NCBI GenBank assembly: GCA_038131165.1
Contig: JAYPOZ010000002.1
Coordinates: 54,769-118,768 of the forward strand
Direction of reading: 5' to 3'
Source of the DNA: UBA6544 sp038131165
GTDB taxonomy: Bacteria > Pseudomonadota > Alphaproteobacteria > UBA8366
Length of the DNA: 64,000 nucleotides
The translations under genes and the position numbers were made by a program. A model generated the notes under the pieces. That model did no database searches and was not told where the DNA came from. It saw only the letters and a list, made by a program, of their open reading frames with translations. Below, one piece after another: positions 17,847 through 25,528 of the stretch (position 1 is its first letter; each line of letters starts with the position of its first letter).

Positions 17847-17910
17847 TTGACGGCTCTCCCGAACACACTATAGGGTACGGCTCCACAACGAGGGTACGCT
17901 CGGAGAGCCG
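17847..17910 (+). promoter_or_regulatory. Probable sigma70-type promoter and inverted repeat ahead of lptF
   Basis: TTGACG (17847-17852), a 16-base spacer, and TATAGG (17869-17874) make a good housekeeping promoter reading toward lptF. A perfect 9-bp inverted repeat, CGGCTCTCC (17851-17859) and GGAGAGCCG (17902-17910), overlaps the spacer and the presumed start of transcription. The octamer AGGGTACG occurs twice between the arms. Confidence 0.5.
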
Positions 17911-17946
17911 ACGTCAGCACGACGTGCGATCCATGCGGTTTCGGAA

Positions 17947-19080
17947 ATGTCGACTCTCTTCCGTTACATCACCAAACAGCTTCTCTTCACGACACTTTTC
18001 GTAACCCTGATCCTGTGCATGATTTTTTGGCTCGGAAAAGCCTCGACGCTTCTCGATTTTATTCTGAACCGTGGCCTCGATTTCGGATTTTTTCTCTATA
18101 TGAGCATGCTGATATTACCGCGCCTGCTCATCATTATCCTTCCTATCGCGACTTTCGCCACACTTCTATTCGGGTACTACAGGCTTCAGACGGACAGCGA
18201 GCTCGTTGTCATGAGAGCTGCGGGGACAAGTACCTTTGCGCTCGCCAAGCCAGGTCTCTTCGTTGGCGCGATCATCATGGTGCTGATGGCGGTCTTGACG
18301 TTGTATCTGCTGCCAGCCTCCTACCGCGAATTCAAGGATCAGGAATTCTTGATCCGCCACCAGTTCGGATCCGTGTTTCTACAAGAGGGGAATTTCAATA
18401 CCGTCGCCCCTGGCGTTACGGTTTTCGTCCACAAAAGAGGCGTCGACCAGGAACTCCATGGCATTATGCTCCACGACAACCGCGACCCAAAGAAACCGCA
18501 AACCTGGCTCGCCGAACGGGGCGCCCTGGTTTCCACGGAAAACGGACCCCGGGCGGTCATGGTCAACGGAAATCGCCAGCAGGTGGATCGAACAGAGGGC
18601 AAATTCTCCATGCTGTTGTTCGATCAGACGACGCTCGATATCGGCGGCACCGCCGATCCCAAATTCAACCGCTGGCGCGAACCTCGCGAGCGTTTTATCG
18701 ACGACCTCTTCGACCCTAAGGATACAAATCCGAGCGAACCCTACTACGCAGACCTGATCGCGGAGGGGCACAGCCGCCTCATACAGCCACTCCTACCGCT
18801 CACTTGCGCCGCCGTGACATTGGCGCTTTTGCTCACCGGCAGTTATAGCCGCCGGGGTCAAATGCTCGATATTCTGAAGGCCATTTCAGTGACCGTCTTG
18901 ATCCTGGTGGCCAGCCTCGGCACGAGGAGTCTTGCCACAAAACAGCCGATCATGATCTTTGCAATGTATGCGAATGCGCTCGTGCCGTTGGTCGTCGCTC
19001 TGTATTTCCTCTTGAAAACACAAAAATTACGACCTTCTTGGCGTGCCCGAAAGGCGCTACGCCAGGCGAACGGCGCCTAA
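17947..19080 (+). CDS. lptF: LPS export ABC transporter permease LptF
   Basis: One of the two permeases that with LptB2 pull LPS from the inner membrane. The 377-aa protein has three N-terminal spans starting MSTLFRYITKQLLFTTLFV, the cytoplasmic coupling region YRLQTDSELVVMRAAG, a periplasmic beta-jellyroll (residues about 130-265) and three C-terminal spans with LLLTGSYSRRGQ. It is divergent from pepA. In most relatives lptG follows at once; here a minus-strand operon intervenes and lptG begins 5.4 kb away. Its TAA overlaps the TAG of the convergent GT-C gene. Confidence 0.96.
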   Translation: MSTLFRYITKQLLFTTLFVTLILCMIFWLGKASTLLDFILNRGLDFGFFLYMSMLILPRLLIIILPIATFATLLFGYYRLQTDSELVVMRAAGTSTFALAKPGLFVGAIIMVLMAVLTLYLLPASYREFKDQEFLIRHQFGSVFLQEGNFNTVAPGVTVFVHKRGVDQELHGIMLHDNRDPKKPQTWLAERGALVSTENGPRAVMVNGNRQQVDRTEGKFSMLLFDQTTLDIGGTADPKFNRWREPRERFIDDLFDPKDTNPSEPYYADLIAEGHSRLIQPLLPLTCAAVTLALLLTGSYSRRGQMLDILKAISVTVLILVASLGTRSLATKQPIMIFAMYANALVPLVVALYFLLKTQKLRPSWRARKALRQANGA

Positions 19081-20972
19081 CGCTCGCCCTGACATTTGGT
19101 GAGGTCGAAATGCTTATAGACTCTCGTCAATCTGCCCAGCGGGCGATGCTCCCACACTCTTTCGACACCCCACGCATCACCCGATCGCGCCAATAACGCC
19201 GCCTTACCGGCCGCCACGTCGACCTTCAAGGCGTCGCTGATCCATTGCGCGGGACAATAGGCCCACACATAGGCCGGCCGAGCTTTGGAAGCGGTCAAGA
19301 AAGCGTCGAGCTGTGCGGATGTATTCACCACCACGCCCCGGACATCGCGACGTGAAACCGCCAGGTAATGGCTGAATATCGACGTAAAGTTTCCAAAATC
19401 TCCGGGCACGATCACGGCAATGGCCGCGTTCGGCGGCAACTTCGCCGCCATGGAAAGCCCGGCTTGGCGCAACAGCGGTTTGGGAACCTCCAAATCGAAG
19501 CGCCAGTAATTGGCAAGCGCCGTCTCCATCGCCGGAATAAATACCACGAGACCGACCGCAACGCGGCTCAGCCCCCGGGCGACGCTCGATCCGATGCGCG
19601 ATTGATAATCGCGATATAACAGGCCCGCGCCGAACACCGCCGTCGCGGCGATCAGATATCCAATATGCGTGTTAAACCGCCAATAAGACTGCGGATATCC
19701 GTTGAAATGGGCCACAAATATAAGCAGCAAGAACAGGTTGTATCCGACGAAAACGGCTCCCACCATGATAGCGAGCCGGTCAAAGTCGCTTTCTGGCCGC
19801 CGGAACCACGCGCGAAGGCCCCATATAAAGAGACCCACGGCCAAAGCGAAGTATATCGCCTTTCGATACACGACGATGCCCATATTGCGCAGCAAATCCG
19901 GTAGCCGTTCTAACGGCCATGCTTCAAGCGGCAGCATCTTGTTCTCTTGCAAGGGGGTCACCACGACAAGATAGTAGCGCCAAGTAAAATACAGGATCAC
20001 CGCCAGACCGATGAAGATGGGCAACCGTTTCAGATAAAGCGAAAAACCAATCTTGCGGTCACGCAAAACCACCAATCCCATGGCGACAACCAACGCGACC
20101 ACCAGCACCAGATTGGCTTGTTTGATGTTGATCAGCAACGTGAGCAACAGACCAAACGTAATCGCCCGCGCTCTTTCGCCCTCCTCCGATTTCGCGGCGG
20201 CCTGGAGCCACAACCAACCGGCAATCCCGGCGAACGCAACCACGACCGACGTCGCCATATCCGGATAAGACGTCAGCCATATCCGGCGGACAAAGACAGG
20301 ATTGAGAAGCGTCGCCAAGAGCAGGCCCAGTGCCGCGAGCTTCCAATTGACCGCAGGCTCGCCCGGCTGTCCCCATCGCAGCAGCCAAACCAAGAGCGCC
20401 GCAAACATCAGAAGCAATAGAACATTGAAAAGAATGACCGCATTTTCGACGAATTGACCCGCCACCTGGCCAACGGCGAAGAATAGGAATGTCACAGTGT
20501 AGGGAAAGCCCGGGTAGGCAGAATGACTCTGCGGCCGGTCGCCCCGCAGAAATCCATCCTGTTCGAAGATATAAAGCCCATTTGGGAGCCAATGGGTAAA
20601 ACTATCGACCTCGGACGGAACCTTTCCGGCCATAATAATAAGCAACGGGGCCCCGAGGATCACAAACGGCAGAAATCCTTTCAAGCCCGCAAGCGCGGCG
20701 CCGCGCGTCCAAATCAGGCTCAGGGCTGCAATGCCAACCAAACCCCACCAGACCAACGAGAACGGAAGCGAGGTAAAGACACCAACGACCGTCAGCGCAG
20801 CGGCCGTGATTGCCCAACCGGTCAGCACCGCAACAGCCGGGAGCTCCCTGGAGCCGCCGGGTACCGCGCCGACAGCGGCAAAGACCAAGGCCACACACCC
20901 CGCGGCCCCAAGGCCGATCCATTGACCGGCTTCCGGCAGAAACACTCGGAGAGCCTCCAGATAGGAAGTCAT
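19077..20972 (-). CDS. Large polytopic GT-C-like membrane protein; candidate arabinosyltransferase
   Basis: A 631-aa protein with roughly 12 hydrophobic spans over residues 15-490, then a soluble C-terminal domain (residues about 510-631) that would lie in the periplasm. The first large loop, after a hydrophobic stretch ending near residue 115, reads KVPSEVDSFTHWLPNGLYIF; D123 with nearby E121, E137 and D139 sits where GT-C enzymes hold their catalytic acidic residue. I do not recognise a named family. Its place just after dprE1-dprE2 is that of aftA in mycobacteria. Use of a polyprenyl-phosphate arabinose donor is inferred from that context; the acceptor is unknown. Confidence 0.72.
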   Translation of the reverse strand: MTSYLEALRVFLPEAGQWIGLGAAGCVALVFAAVGAVPGGSRELPAVAVLTGWAITAAALTVVGVFTSLPFSLVWWGLVGIAALSLIWTRGAALAGLKGFLPFVILGAPLLIIMAGKVPSEVDSFTHWLPNGLYIFEQDGFLRGDRPQSHSAYPGFPYTVTFLFFAVGQVAGQFVENAVILFNVLLLLMFAALLVWLLRWGQPGEPAVNWKLAALGLLLATLLNPVFVRRIWLTSYPDMATSVVVAFAGIAGWLWLQAAAKSEEGERARAITFGLLLTLLINIKQANLVLVVALVVAMGLVVLRDRKIGFSLYLKRLPIFIGLAVILYFTWRYYLVVVTPLQENKMLPLEAWPLERLPDLLRNMGIVVYRKAIYFALAVGLFIWGLRAWFRRPESDFDRLAIMVGAVFVGYNLFLLLIFVAHFNGYPQSYWRFNTHIGYLIAATAVFGAGLLYRDYQSRIGSSVARGLSRVAVGLVVFIPAMETALANYWRFDLEVPKPLLRQAGLSMAAKLPPNAAIAVIVPGDFGNFTSIFSHYLAVSRRDVRGVVVNTSAQLDAFLTASKARPAYVWAYCPAQWISDALKVDVAAGKAALLARSGDAWGVERVWEHRPLGRLTRVYKHFDLTKCQGER

Positions 20973-21025
20973 GCGTCTTTACCCGGCTCTCTGATCGCGC
21001 ACGCGGGCAGCACCGATCCATGCGG

Positions 21026-21763
21026 TCATATGTTCAACCTCTTAAAAACACGTTCGGGAATATATCGAATGATGAGCATGATATAGCGCCAGAACCATGG
21101 GAAGTATGCCGTCTCCCGGGCGGCTTCCGCGAGCCGAAGACACGCGGCCGCACAGGCATCGGGCGACGCGACAAGAAACAGGCCCGGCGACCCGAAGGTC
21201 ATATCCGTATCGACAAACCCCGCCTTCACGGTTGTCACGGTCACGCCGCGCCGCCAAAGCCGAGCCCTCAATCCTTGGAGATAGGCGTTCAGCCCCGCTT
21301 TCGCCGATCCGTAGACATAGTTCTTCAAACGACCGCGGTCTCCGGAAACCGAGCTTAAGACCACAATTCTGCCTTCGCTTCGCGCCTCGAAGACGGGCGC
21401 CAGCACCGAGAGCACGGACATCGCACCCAGGTAATTCACCTCTACCGTTTGGCGCGCCAGCTCGAAATCCATGTCGATATCGGCCTGCTCCGGCATCGCG
21501 CCAAACAAGAGAAAAACCCCAATCGGTCCGTCGGATTCCGCCAAAGCGGCGCTTATTGCCGCATGACCTGCGGAATCCGCCGCATCGAACTGAAGCGCTC
21601 TAGCCTCTCCACCATAGCGAGTCGCAATATCTTGGGCGTTTCTTTCCAGGTCCGGCATATCCCGTCCCGCCAGCAAGACACTGCACCCGCGGGCAGCAAC
21701 CTGGCGGCCGAAAGCGCGCCCGATCGATGACGACGCCCCCAATATGAGCCAGGTGCGCTTCAT
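21026..21763 (-). CDS. dprE2: Decaprenylphosphoryl-2-keto-ribose reductase-like SDR (DprE2 type)
   Basis: A 245-aa SDR: GASSSIG at residues 9-15, Ser138, and Y151-x3-K155 (YGSAK). It would use NAD(P)H to reduce the 2-keto intermediate to decaprenylphosphoryl-arabinose. The family-specific sign is the C-terminus, WRYIMLIIRYIPERVFKRLNI-like, which closely parallels the [21 protein letters not shown] tail of mycobacterial DprE2 and anchors it to the membrane. The gene starts 13 bases after the dprE1 stop, so the two are coupled. A generic SDR is the alternative, but tail and neighbour argue against it. Confidence 0.86.
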   Translation of the reverse strand: MKRTWLILGASSSIGRAFGRQVAARGCSVLLAGRDMPDLERNAQDIATRYGGEARALQFDAADSAGHAAISAALAESDGPIGVFLLFGAMPEQADIDMDFELARQTVEVNYLGAMSVLSVLAPVFEARSEGRIVVLSSVSGDRGRLKNYVYGSAKAGLNAYLQGLRARLWRRGVTVTTVKAGFVDTDMTFGSPGLFLVASPDACAAACLRLAEAARETAYFPWFWRYIMLIIRYIPERVFKRLNI

Positions 21764-21776
21764 GCGTCCGTCCGCC

Positions 21777-23114
21777 TCATGATTCTGGCCGAATCTTCAG
21801 GCGCCGGGCCATATCGGAATCGAAAACCCGATCCGGATCGAACGCCTCGAGCACAGCGCGAAACTGCGCCAGTTTCGGATACATTTTCGCAAAAGCCTCG
21901 GCGGACATGGTGGCGTCCTTTGCCAGATATATCCGGCCCTCGTGATCCAGCGTGATCGCTTCCAGACGGCGCATCAGCTCGCCCGAGGCCGGACGCGCCG
22001 GAATATCCAAACTCAGCGTGACCCCCGGCATCGGAAAGGAGAGATAACCGATCCCTTCCGGCCCGAAGCTCTTCAGCACACCCAGGAACGAGGCGGCTTG
22101 CGCCTCGGAGACCTCTTCCAAGAGACGCCTGATGCCCTGAAGGGCGCTCGCGTCCGGCAGGACACACTGAAATTGGTAGAATCCGCCCGTACCGTAGAGG
22201 CGGTTCCAATGGGCGATCGCATCGAGCGGATGGTGGAAGGCTCCATCGGACACAACCCTCTTCCGCCCATCGGCCGGCACCCGGCGGTAGTAGAGCGCGT
22301 TGAAGAGGCCCACGCTGTATCGATTCAAAGTCATACCGGGAAACGTGAACGGCACGGACAGGGCGCGCGGAACGGCCTCCTTACCGGTCGCTTCAATAGG
22401 CTCCGCGGCTTGAAAGATACCTCGGCCCAGATTGGCACCCTTCTGAAGCGCGTCGATCCAGCCGACGGTATAGGTCGCCTGGCCCCGATGTTCGGACATG
22501 AGCTCGAAAAAATGCTCAAGGTTTCGAACCCGCCATTCCCGTGTCTCTACCGCACCGGATTGTTGGCGCAACAGTCGAATCCCGGCCGCCGCGATCACCC
22601 CCGTCAGGCCGCACCCGCCGATCGTCGCCGCAAAAAGATCGGGCAGTTCGTCGTGCGACGCGCGCACCTGACGTCCGTCCGCCAGGATCAAATCGAGCCA
22701 TTCGAGATGCTGGCCCAAACTGCCGTGCAGGTCGTGGTTCTTGCCGTGCACGTCACTGGCGACGCCGCCGCCAAGCGTCGCAAACGCCGTCCCGGGCGCC
22801 ACGGGCGAGGCGAAACCGCGCGGTGCCGCAAATGCTTGCAGTTCAGCAAAGGTCACCCCGGCCTCGACGGAGACCACGCCGTGTTCCTCGTCGAACGCGA
22901 AGATACGGTCCAACCGGCGCATCGAAATCGCCGTGCCCTGGTCGCAGATTCCAAGGTCGCCATAGTTCCGGCCGTCTCCGGTGGCAATCGTGCCCGAACT
23001 CGCCGCCGCCCGCACCGCGGCAGCGATCTGAGCGGCACGTTCCGGCCGATAAACCGACATCTCGGCGGACCGGCTTTGCCCCCAGGAAGTTACCACGGTT
23101 TGCTTCGGGCGCAC
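21777..23114 (-). CDS. dprE1: Decaprenylphosphoryl-beta-D-ribose 2'-oxidase-like flavoprotein (DprE1 type)
   Basis: A 445-aa FAD-dependent oxidase of the vanillyl-alcohol-oxidase fold. Visible blocks are GDGRNYGDLG (FAD), LGGGVASDVHGKNHD with H123 at the mycobacterial H132 position, IGGCGLTGVI, HHPLDAIAHWNRLYG, YLAKDATMSAE with K399 at the catalytic K418 position, and the terminal DSDMARRLKI. These match mycobacterial DprE1 along its whole length. The residue aligned with Cys387, the benzothiazinone target, is Ser368 (PMPGVTLSLDIP, codon 22011-22013). It starts at GTG with GGAG upstream and follows the UbiA gene by 12 bases. Confidence 0.9.
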   Translation of the reverse strand: MRPKQTVVTSWGQSRSAEMSVYRPERAAQIAAAVRAAASSGTIATGDGRNYGDLGICDQGTAISMRRLDRIFAFDEEHGVVSVEAGVTFAELQAFAAPRGFASPVAPGTAFATLGGGVASDVHGKNHDLHGSLGQHLEWLDLILADGRQVRASHDELPDLFAATIGGCGLTGVIAAAGIRLLRQQSGAVETREWRVRNLEHFFELMSEHRGQATYTVGWIDALQKGANLGRGIFQAAEPIEATGKEAVPRALSVPFTFPGMTLNRYSVGLFNALYYRRVPADGRKRVVSDGAFHHPLDAIAHWNRLYGTGGFYQFQCVLPDASALQGIRRLLEEVSEAQAASFLGVLKSFGPEGIGYLSFPMPGVTLSLDIPARPASGELMRRLEAITLDHEGRIYLAKDATMSAEAFAKMYPKLAQFRAVLEAFDPDRVFDSDMARRLKIRPES

Positions 23115-23126
23115 GATCAGGAGCTC

Positions 23127-23990
23127 CTAAACATACATCAGAAATGCGAAAGCGCCGATCCAGCCAAGGACGGCAATCACCAAGAAGGGATCGCTGAGCG
23201 CCAGGTCTGTCGGCGAACCGGAGCGTTTATAAACCATGGTAAGCTGCAAGTGCCGGAGTGTTCCGGCAATGACAAAGGGAATGGTAAGGTAAAGTTTATC
23301 GCTGCCGAGGCGCTGCATCGCGTCTGGGTCCGTCGTGAACACGACATACGAGACGACCAGAGCCGTCGACACCATGACGAACGACGCATCGAGAAACGCA
23401 ATCGAGTATCCGCCGAGACTTTCGCGATGCTCCGCATTCAATTCCTGGGTAAGGTCGTCACGACGCTTCGTCAATGCGATGAAAAGCGCCAGCATTCCCG
23501 TGCACACCAAGATCCAAACCGTCGGCTCCAAACTTGCGGCAGCCGCGCCGGCGTAGACGCGCAGGACAAATCCCAAGGCGATGGTCAACACGTCGACGAT
23601 CGCCAAGCGTTTGAGTACGAACGAGTATAGAATCGTGAGTCCCAAATAGGCGGCAAGCACCCAACCGCCTTTTGTCATGACGAAGGCGATTGCCAAACCA
23701 GATGCCGCCAGAACGCCGCTTAGGATAAGCGCCACCGTTGGCGAGATCGTCCCCGCGGCGACGGGACGCAACCTTTTCTGCGGGTGTAGCTTGTCGGAAT
23801 CGCGATCGCAAAAATCATTCAGGCAATACAAGCCGCTCGCCCCGAGACAGAATGCCGCAAACATGAACAGGACATCCGACAAGGCGCTATCCGCCGACGC
23901 CGCGGGACTGAAAAACAGGGGGGCGAAGACAAAAACGTTCTTCACCCACTGTCGCGGCCGAAGCAGTTTGACGATTGCAGCACCCGTCAC
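23127..23990 (-). CDS. UbiA-family decaprenyl-phosphate phosphoribosyltransferase
   Basis: A 287-aa membrane prenyltransferase with about eight or nine spans. The N-terminal RPRQWVKNVFVFAPL and the first Asp motif NDFCDRDSDKLHPQKRLRP (N58 to P76) are typical of the DPPR-synthase branch (Rv3806c-like) rather than of UbiA or chlorophyll synthases. The second motif region is KRRDDLTQ...ESLGGYS. The reaction is polyprenyl phosphate plus PRPP to polyprenylphosphoryl-5-phosphoribose, the first committed step to DPA. Starts at GTG with GAGGG upstream; first gene of the operon. No DPPR phosphatase gene (Rv3807c type) is adjacent. Confidence 0.86.
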   Translation of the reverse strand: MTGAAIVKLLRPRQWVKNVFVFAPLFFSPAASADSALSDVLFMFAAFCLGASGLYCLNDFCDRDSDKLHPQKRLRPVAAGTISPTVALILSGVLAASGLAIAFVMTKGGWVLAAYLGLTILYSFVLKRLAIVDVLTIALGFVLRVYAGAAAASLEPTVWILVCTGMLALFIALTKRRDDLTQELNAEHRESLGGYSIAFLDASFVMVSTALVVSYVVFTTDPDAMQRLGSDKLYLTIPFVIAGTLRHLQLTMVYKRSGSPTDLALSDPFLVIAVLGWIGAFAFLMYV

Positions 23991-24433
23991 GACCGCGCCC
24001 TCATCTTCCGCCGGTCGACATCTTCATCGCCCTTGTGGCTGCGGTTGGTAAAGCCAAAGCATTCTTCCATTCTTGCCCAAGGCCATCCGGCCGAAAGCCA
24101 AAACTTGCCCCAGGGGAAAGCATCACTCTAATCGAAAAAGACTTTTAAAGTCATGACGTTCCGGTCTATTACTGTGCCCAATAAAAAAAAGCCAGGGTAC
24201 GGATAGATAAACATACACATACTTCGAACGCTCACGTTCAGTTAACTTTACCGATTTATTGTAAATCGACTTCGATTTAGTTGGCTGCAATTGTCCGCAA
24301 GAACCGTAACGAGCGCGTTTGCGTGTATGGAAATCTGAACCTCGATCGTCGAGGTCTCTGCGTGACCCGGGTGTATTGGAGCCAAGTCCGGTACGGCCAT
24401 GATCGGTCGTCCGAAATATTTCCGAGGGTATAG
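23991..24433. promoter_or_regulatory. Divergent control region between the DPA operon and lptG
   Basis: This 443-base gap separates the minus-strand UbiA gene from plus-strand lptG. It has no supported gene: a minus-strand frame at 24123-24482 has no recognisable family and overlaps lptG. From about 24125 to 24290 it is visibly AT-rich and holds three dyads: 24140-24152 (arms GACTTT/AAAGTC), 24226-24239 (GAACG/CGTTC) and 24252-24268 (CGATTTA/TAAATCG). lptG therefore has its own promoter here instead of being read from lptF. Confidence 0.55.
24252..24268. promoter_or_regulatory. Operator-like dyad CGATTTA-N3-TAAATCG
   Basis: A perfect 7-bp inverted repeat around TTG, with another half-site CGATTTAG at 24273-24280. 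The size and symmetry suit a helix-turn-helix dimer. No regulator gene is adjacent, so the binding protein is unknown. Confidence 0.4.
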
Positions 24434-25528
24434 GTGCGACTGTCGCTGACCTTATCGAGTTACCTTGGCCGCCAGTATGCATTCTGGCTGGCCAGCGCTT
24501 TCTGTGCGTTGATGGGAATCGCGCTGCTGTTCGACGTCGTCGAAATGATGCGGCGCGCGTCGGGCAAGGAAGACGCGACCATCGCCATCATCATCCAGAT
24601 GAGCCTGTTCAAGCTGCCGCATCTTGCCGAGACGATTCTCCCCTTCACCGTCCTTTTTGGCGCGATGTTTGCGTTCTGGCGTCTTGCGAATGCGAACGAG
24701 ATCATCGTCGCCAGGGCGGCGGGCGTCTCGATTTGGCAATTTCTCCTGCCGGCAATGATTTGCACTCTTGCGGTCGGCATCTTCCAGGTCACGATTTTCA
24801 ACCCCTTTTCAGCGGTCATGTTGTCCAAGTTCGAAAGTGTCGAAGCGAAATACCTGAAGCGAACGACGAGCATGCTCGCCGTGTCTCGAAACGGTCTATG
24901 GCTCAGGCAATCGGATGCCGGTGGCCAAGCGGTAATCCATGCACTGCGTGTCTCGAAAGCGGAAATGAAGCTGCACGACGTCATTATCTTTCTGTTTGAA
25001 GGTGATGAAAAATTCGTGGGCCGCATCGACGCCGAGACGGCCCAACTCAAGGTCGGATATTGGGACATCCGGAACGGTTGGCTTTCCAGCCCGAATCGCG
25101 CCGCCCACCGGGTCGAGCGTTACGAATTACCGTCCGACCTGACGCTGACGAAAATTCAGGAAAGCTTTGCCTCTCCCGAGACGATGTCGTTTTGGGATCT
25201 GCCCGGATTTATCGCCGAGTTGGAAGCCGCCGGATTTTCCGGGCACCGCCACCGCCTGCATCTCTATTCCCTATTCGCGCTGCCGGTCCTGCTCTGCGCC
25301 ATGGTGCTGGTGGCCGCGGCATTTACGGTCCATATCAACAGGAGATCCGGCGCCTTCTTCGCGATGGCGGGCGGCGTGTTGATCAGTTTCATGTTGTATA
25401 TTTTGGGGGATGTCGTCCACGCGTTAGGCCTCTCGACGAACGTGCCGACGGAGTTGGCCGCCTGGACCCCGGCCGGCGTCACCATGATGATCGGCCTCGC
25501 TCTTCTTCTGCATCTCGAGGACGGATGA
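24434..25528 (+). CDS. lptG: LPS export ABC transporter permease LptG
   Basis: The LptF partner, 364 aa, with the same plan: three N-terminal spans (YLGRQYAFWLASAFCALMGI), the coupling motif RLANANEIIVARAAGVS, a periplasmic domain (residues about 125-265) and three C-terminal spans. It starts at GTG 24434 with GAGGG upstream. Its stop overlaps the first ATG of lptD (ATGATGA context), so the two are translationally coupled. It heads a plus-strand run lptG-lptD-surA-pdxA-rsmA. Confidence 0.96.
   Translation: MRLSLTLSSYLGRQYAFWLASAFCALMGIALLFDVVEMMRRASGKEDATIAIIIQMSLFKLPHLAETILPFTVLFGAMFAFWRLANANEIIVARAAGVSIWQFLLPAMICTLAVGIFQVTIFNPFSAVMLSKFESVEAKYLKRTTSMLAVSRNGLWLRQSDAGGQAVIHALRVSKAEMKLHDVIIFLFEGDEKFVGRIDAETAQLKVGYWDIRNGWLSSPNRAAHRVERYELPSDLTLTKIQESFASPETMSFWDLPGFIAELEAAGFSGHRHRLHLYSLFALPVLLCAMVLVAAAFTVHINRRSGAFFAMAGGVLISFMLYILGDVVHALGLSTNVPTELAAWTPAGVTMMIGLALLLHLEDG

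Noticed and set aside
21942..23630. 562-codon plus-strand frame across dprE1 and the UbiA gene
   Set aside because: Shadow of two well-supported minus-strand genes; low-complexity His/Arg/Gln composition with no domain.
24123..24482. 119-codon minus-strand frame in the lptG upstream gap
   Set aside because: No family resemblance, no ribosome site, overlaps the lptG start, and falls in the AT-rich control region.
25060..25524. Upstream extension of the lptD frame through lptG
   Set aside because: It is out of frame with lptG, carries no signal, and lptD has a proper signal peptide starting at 25525.
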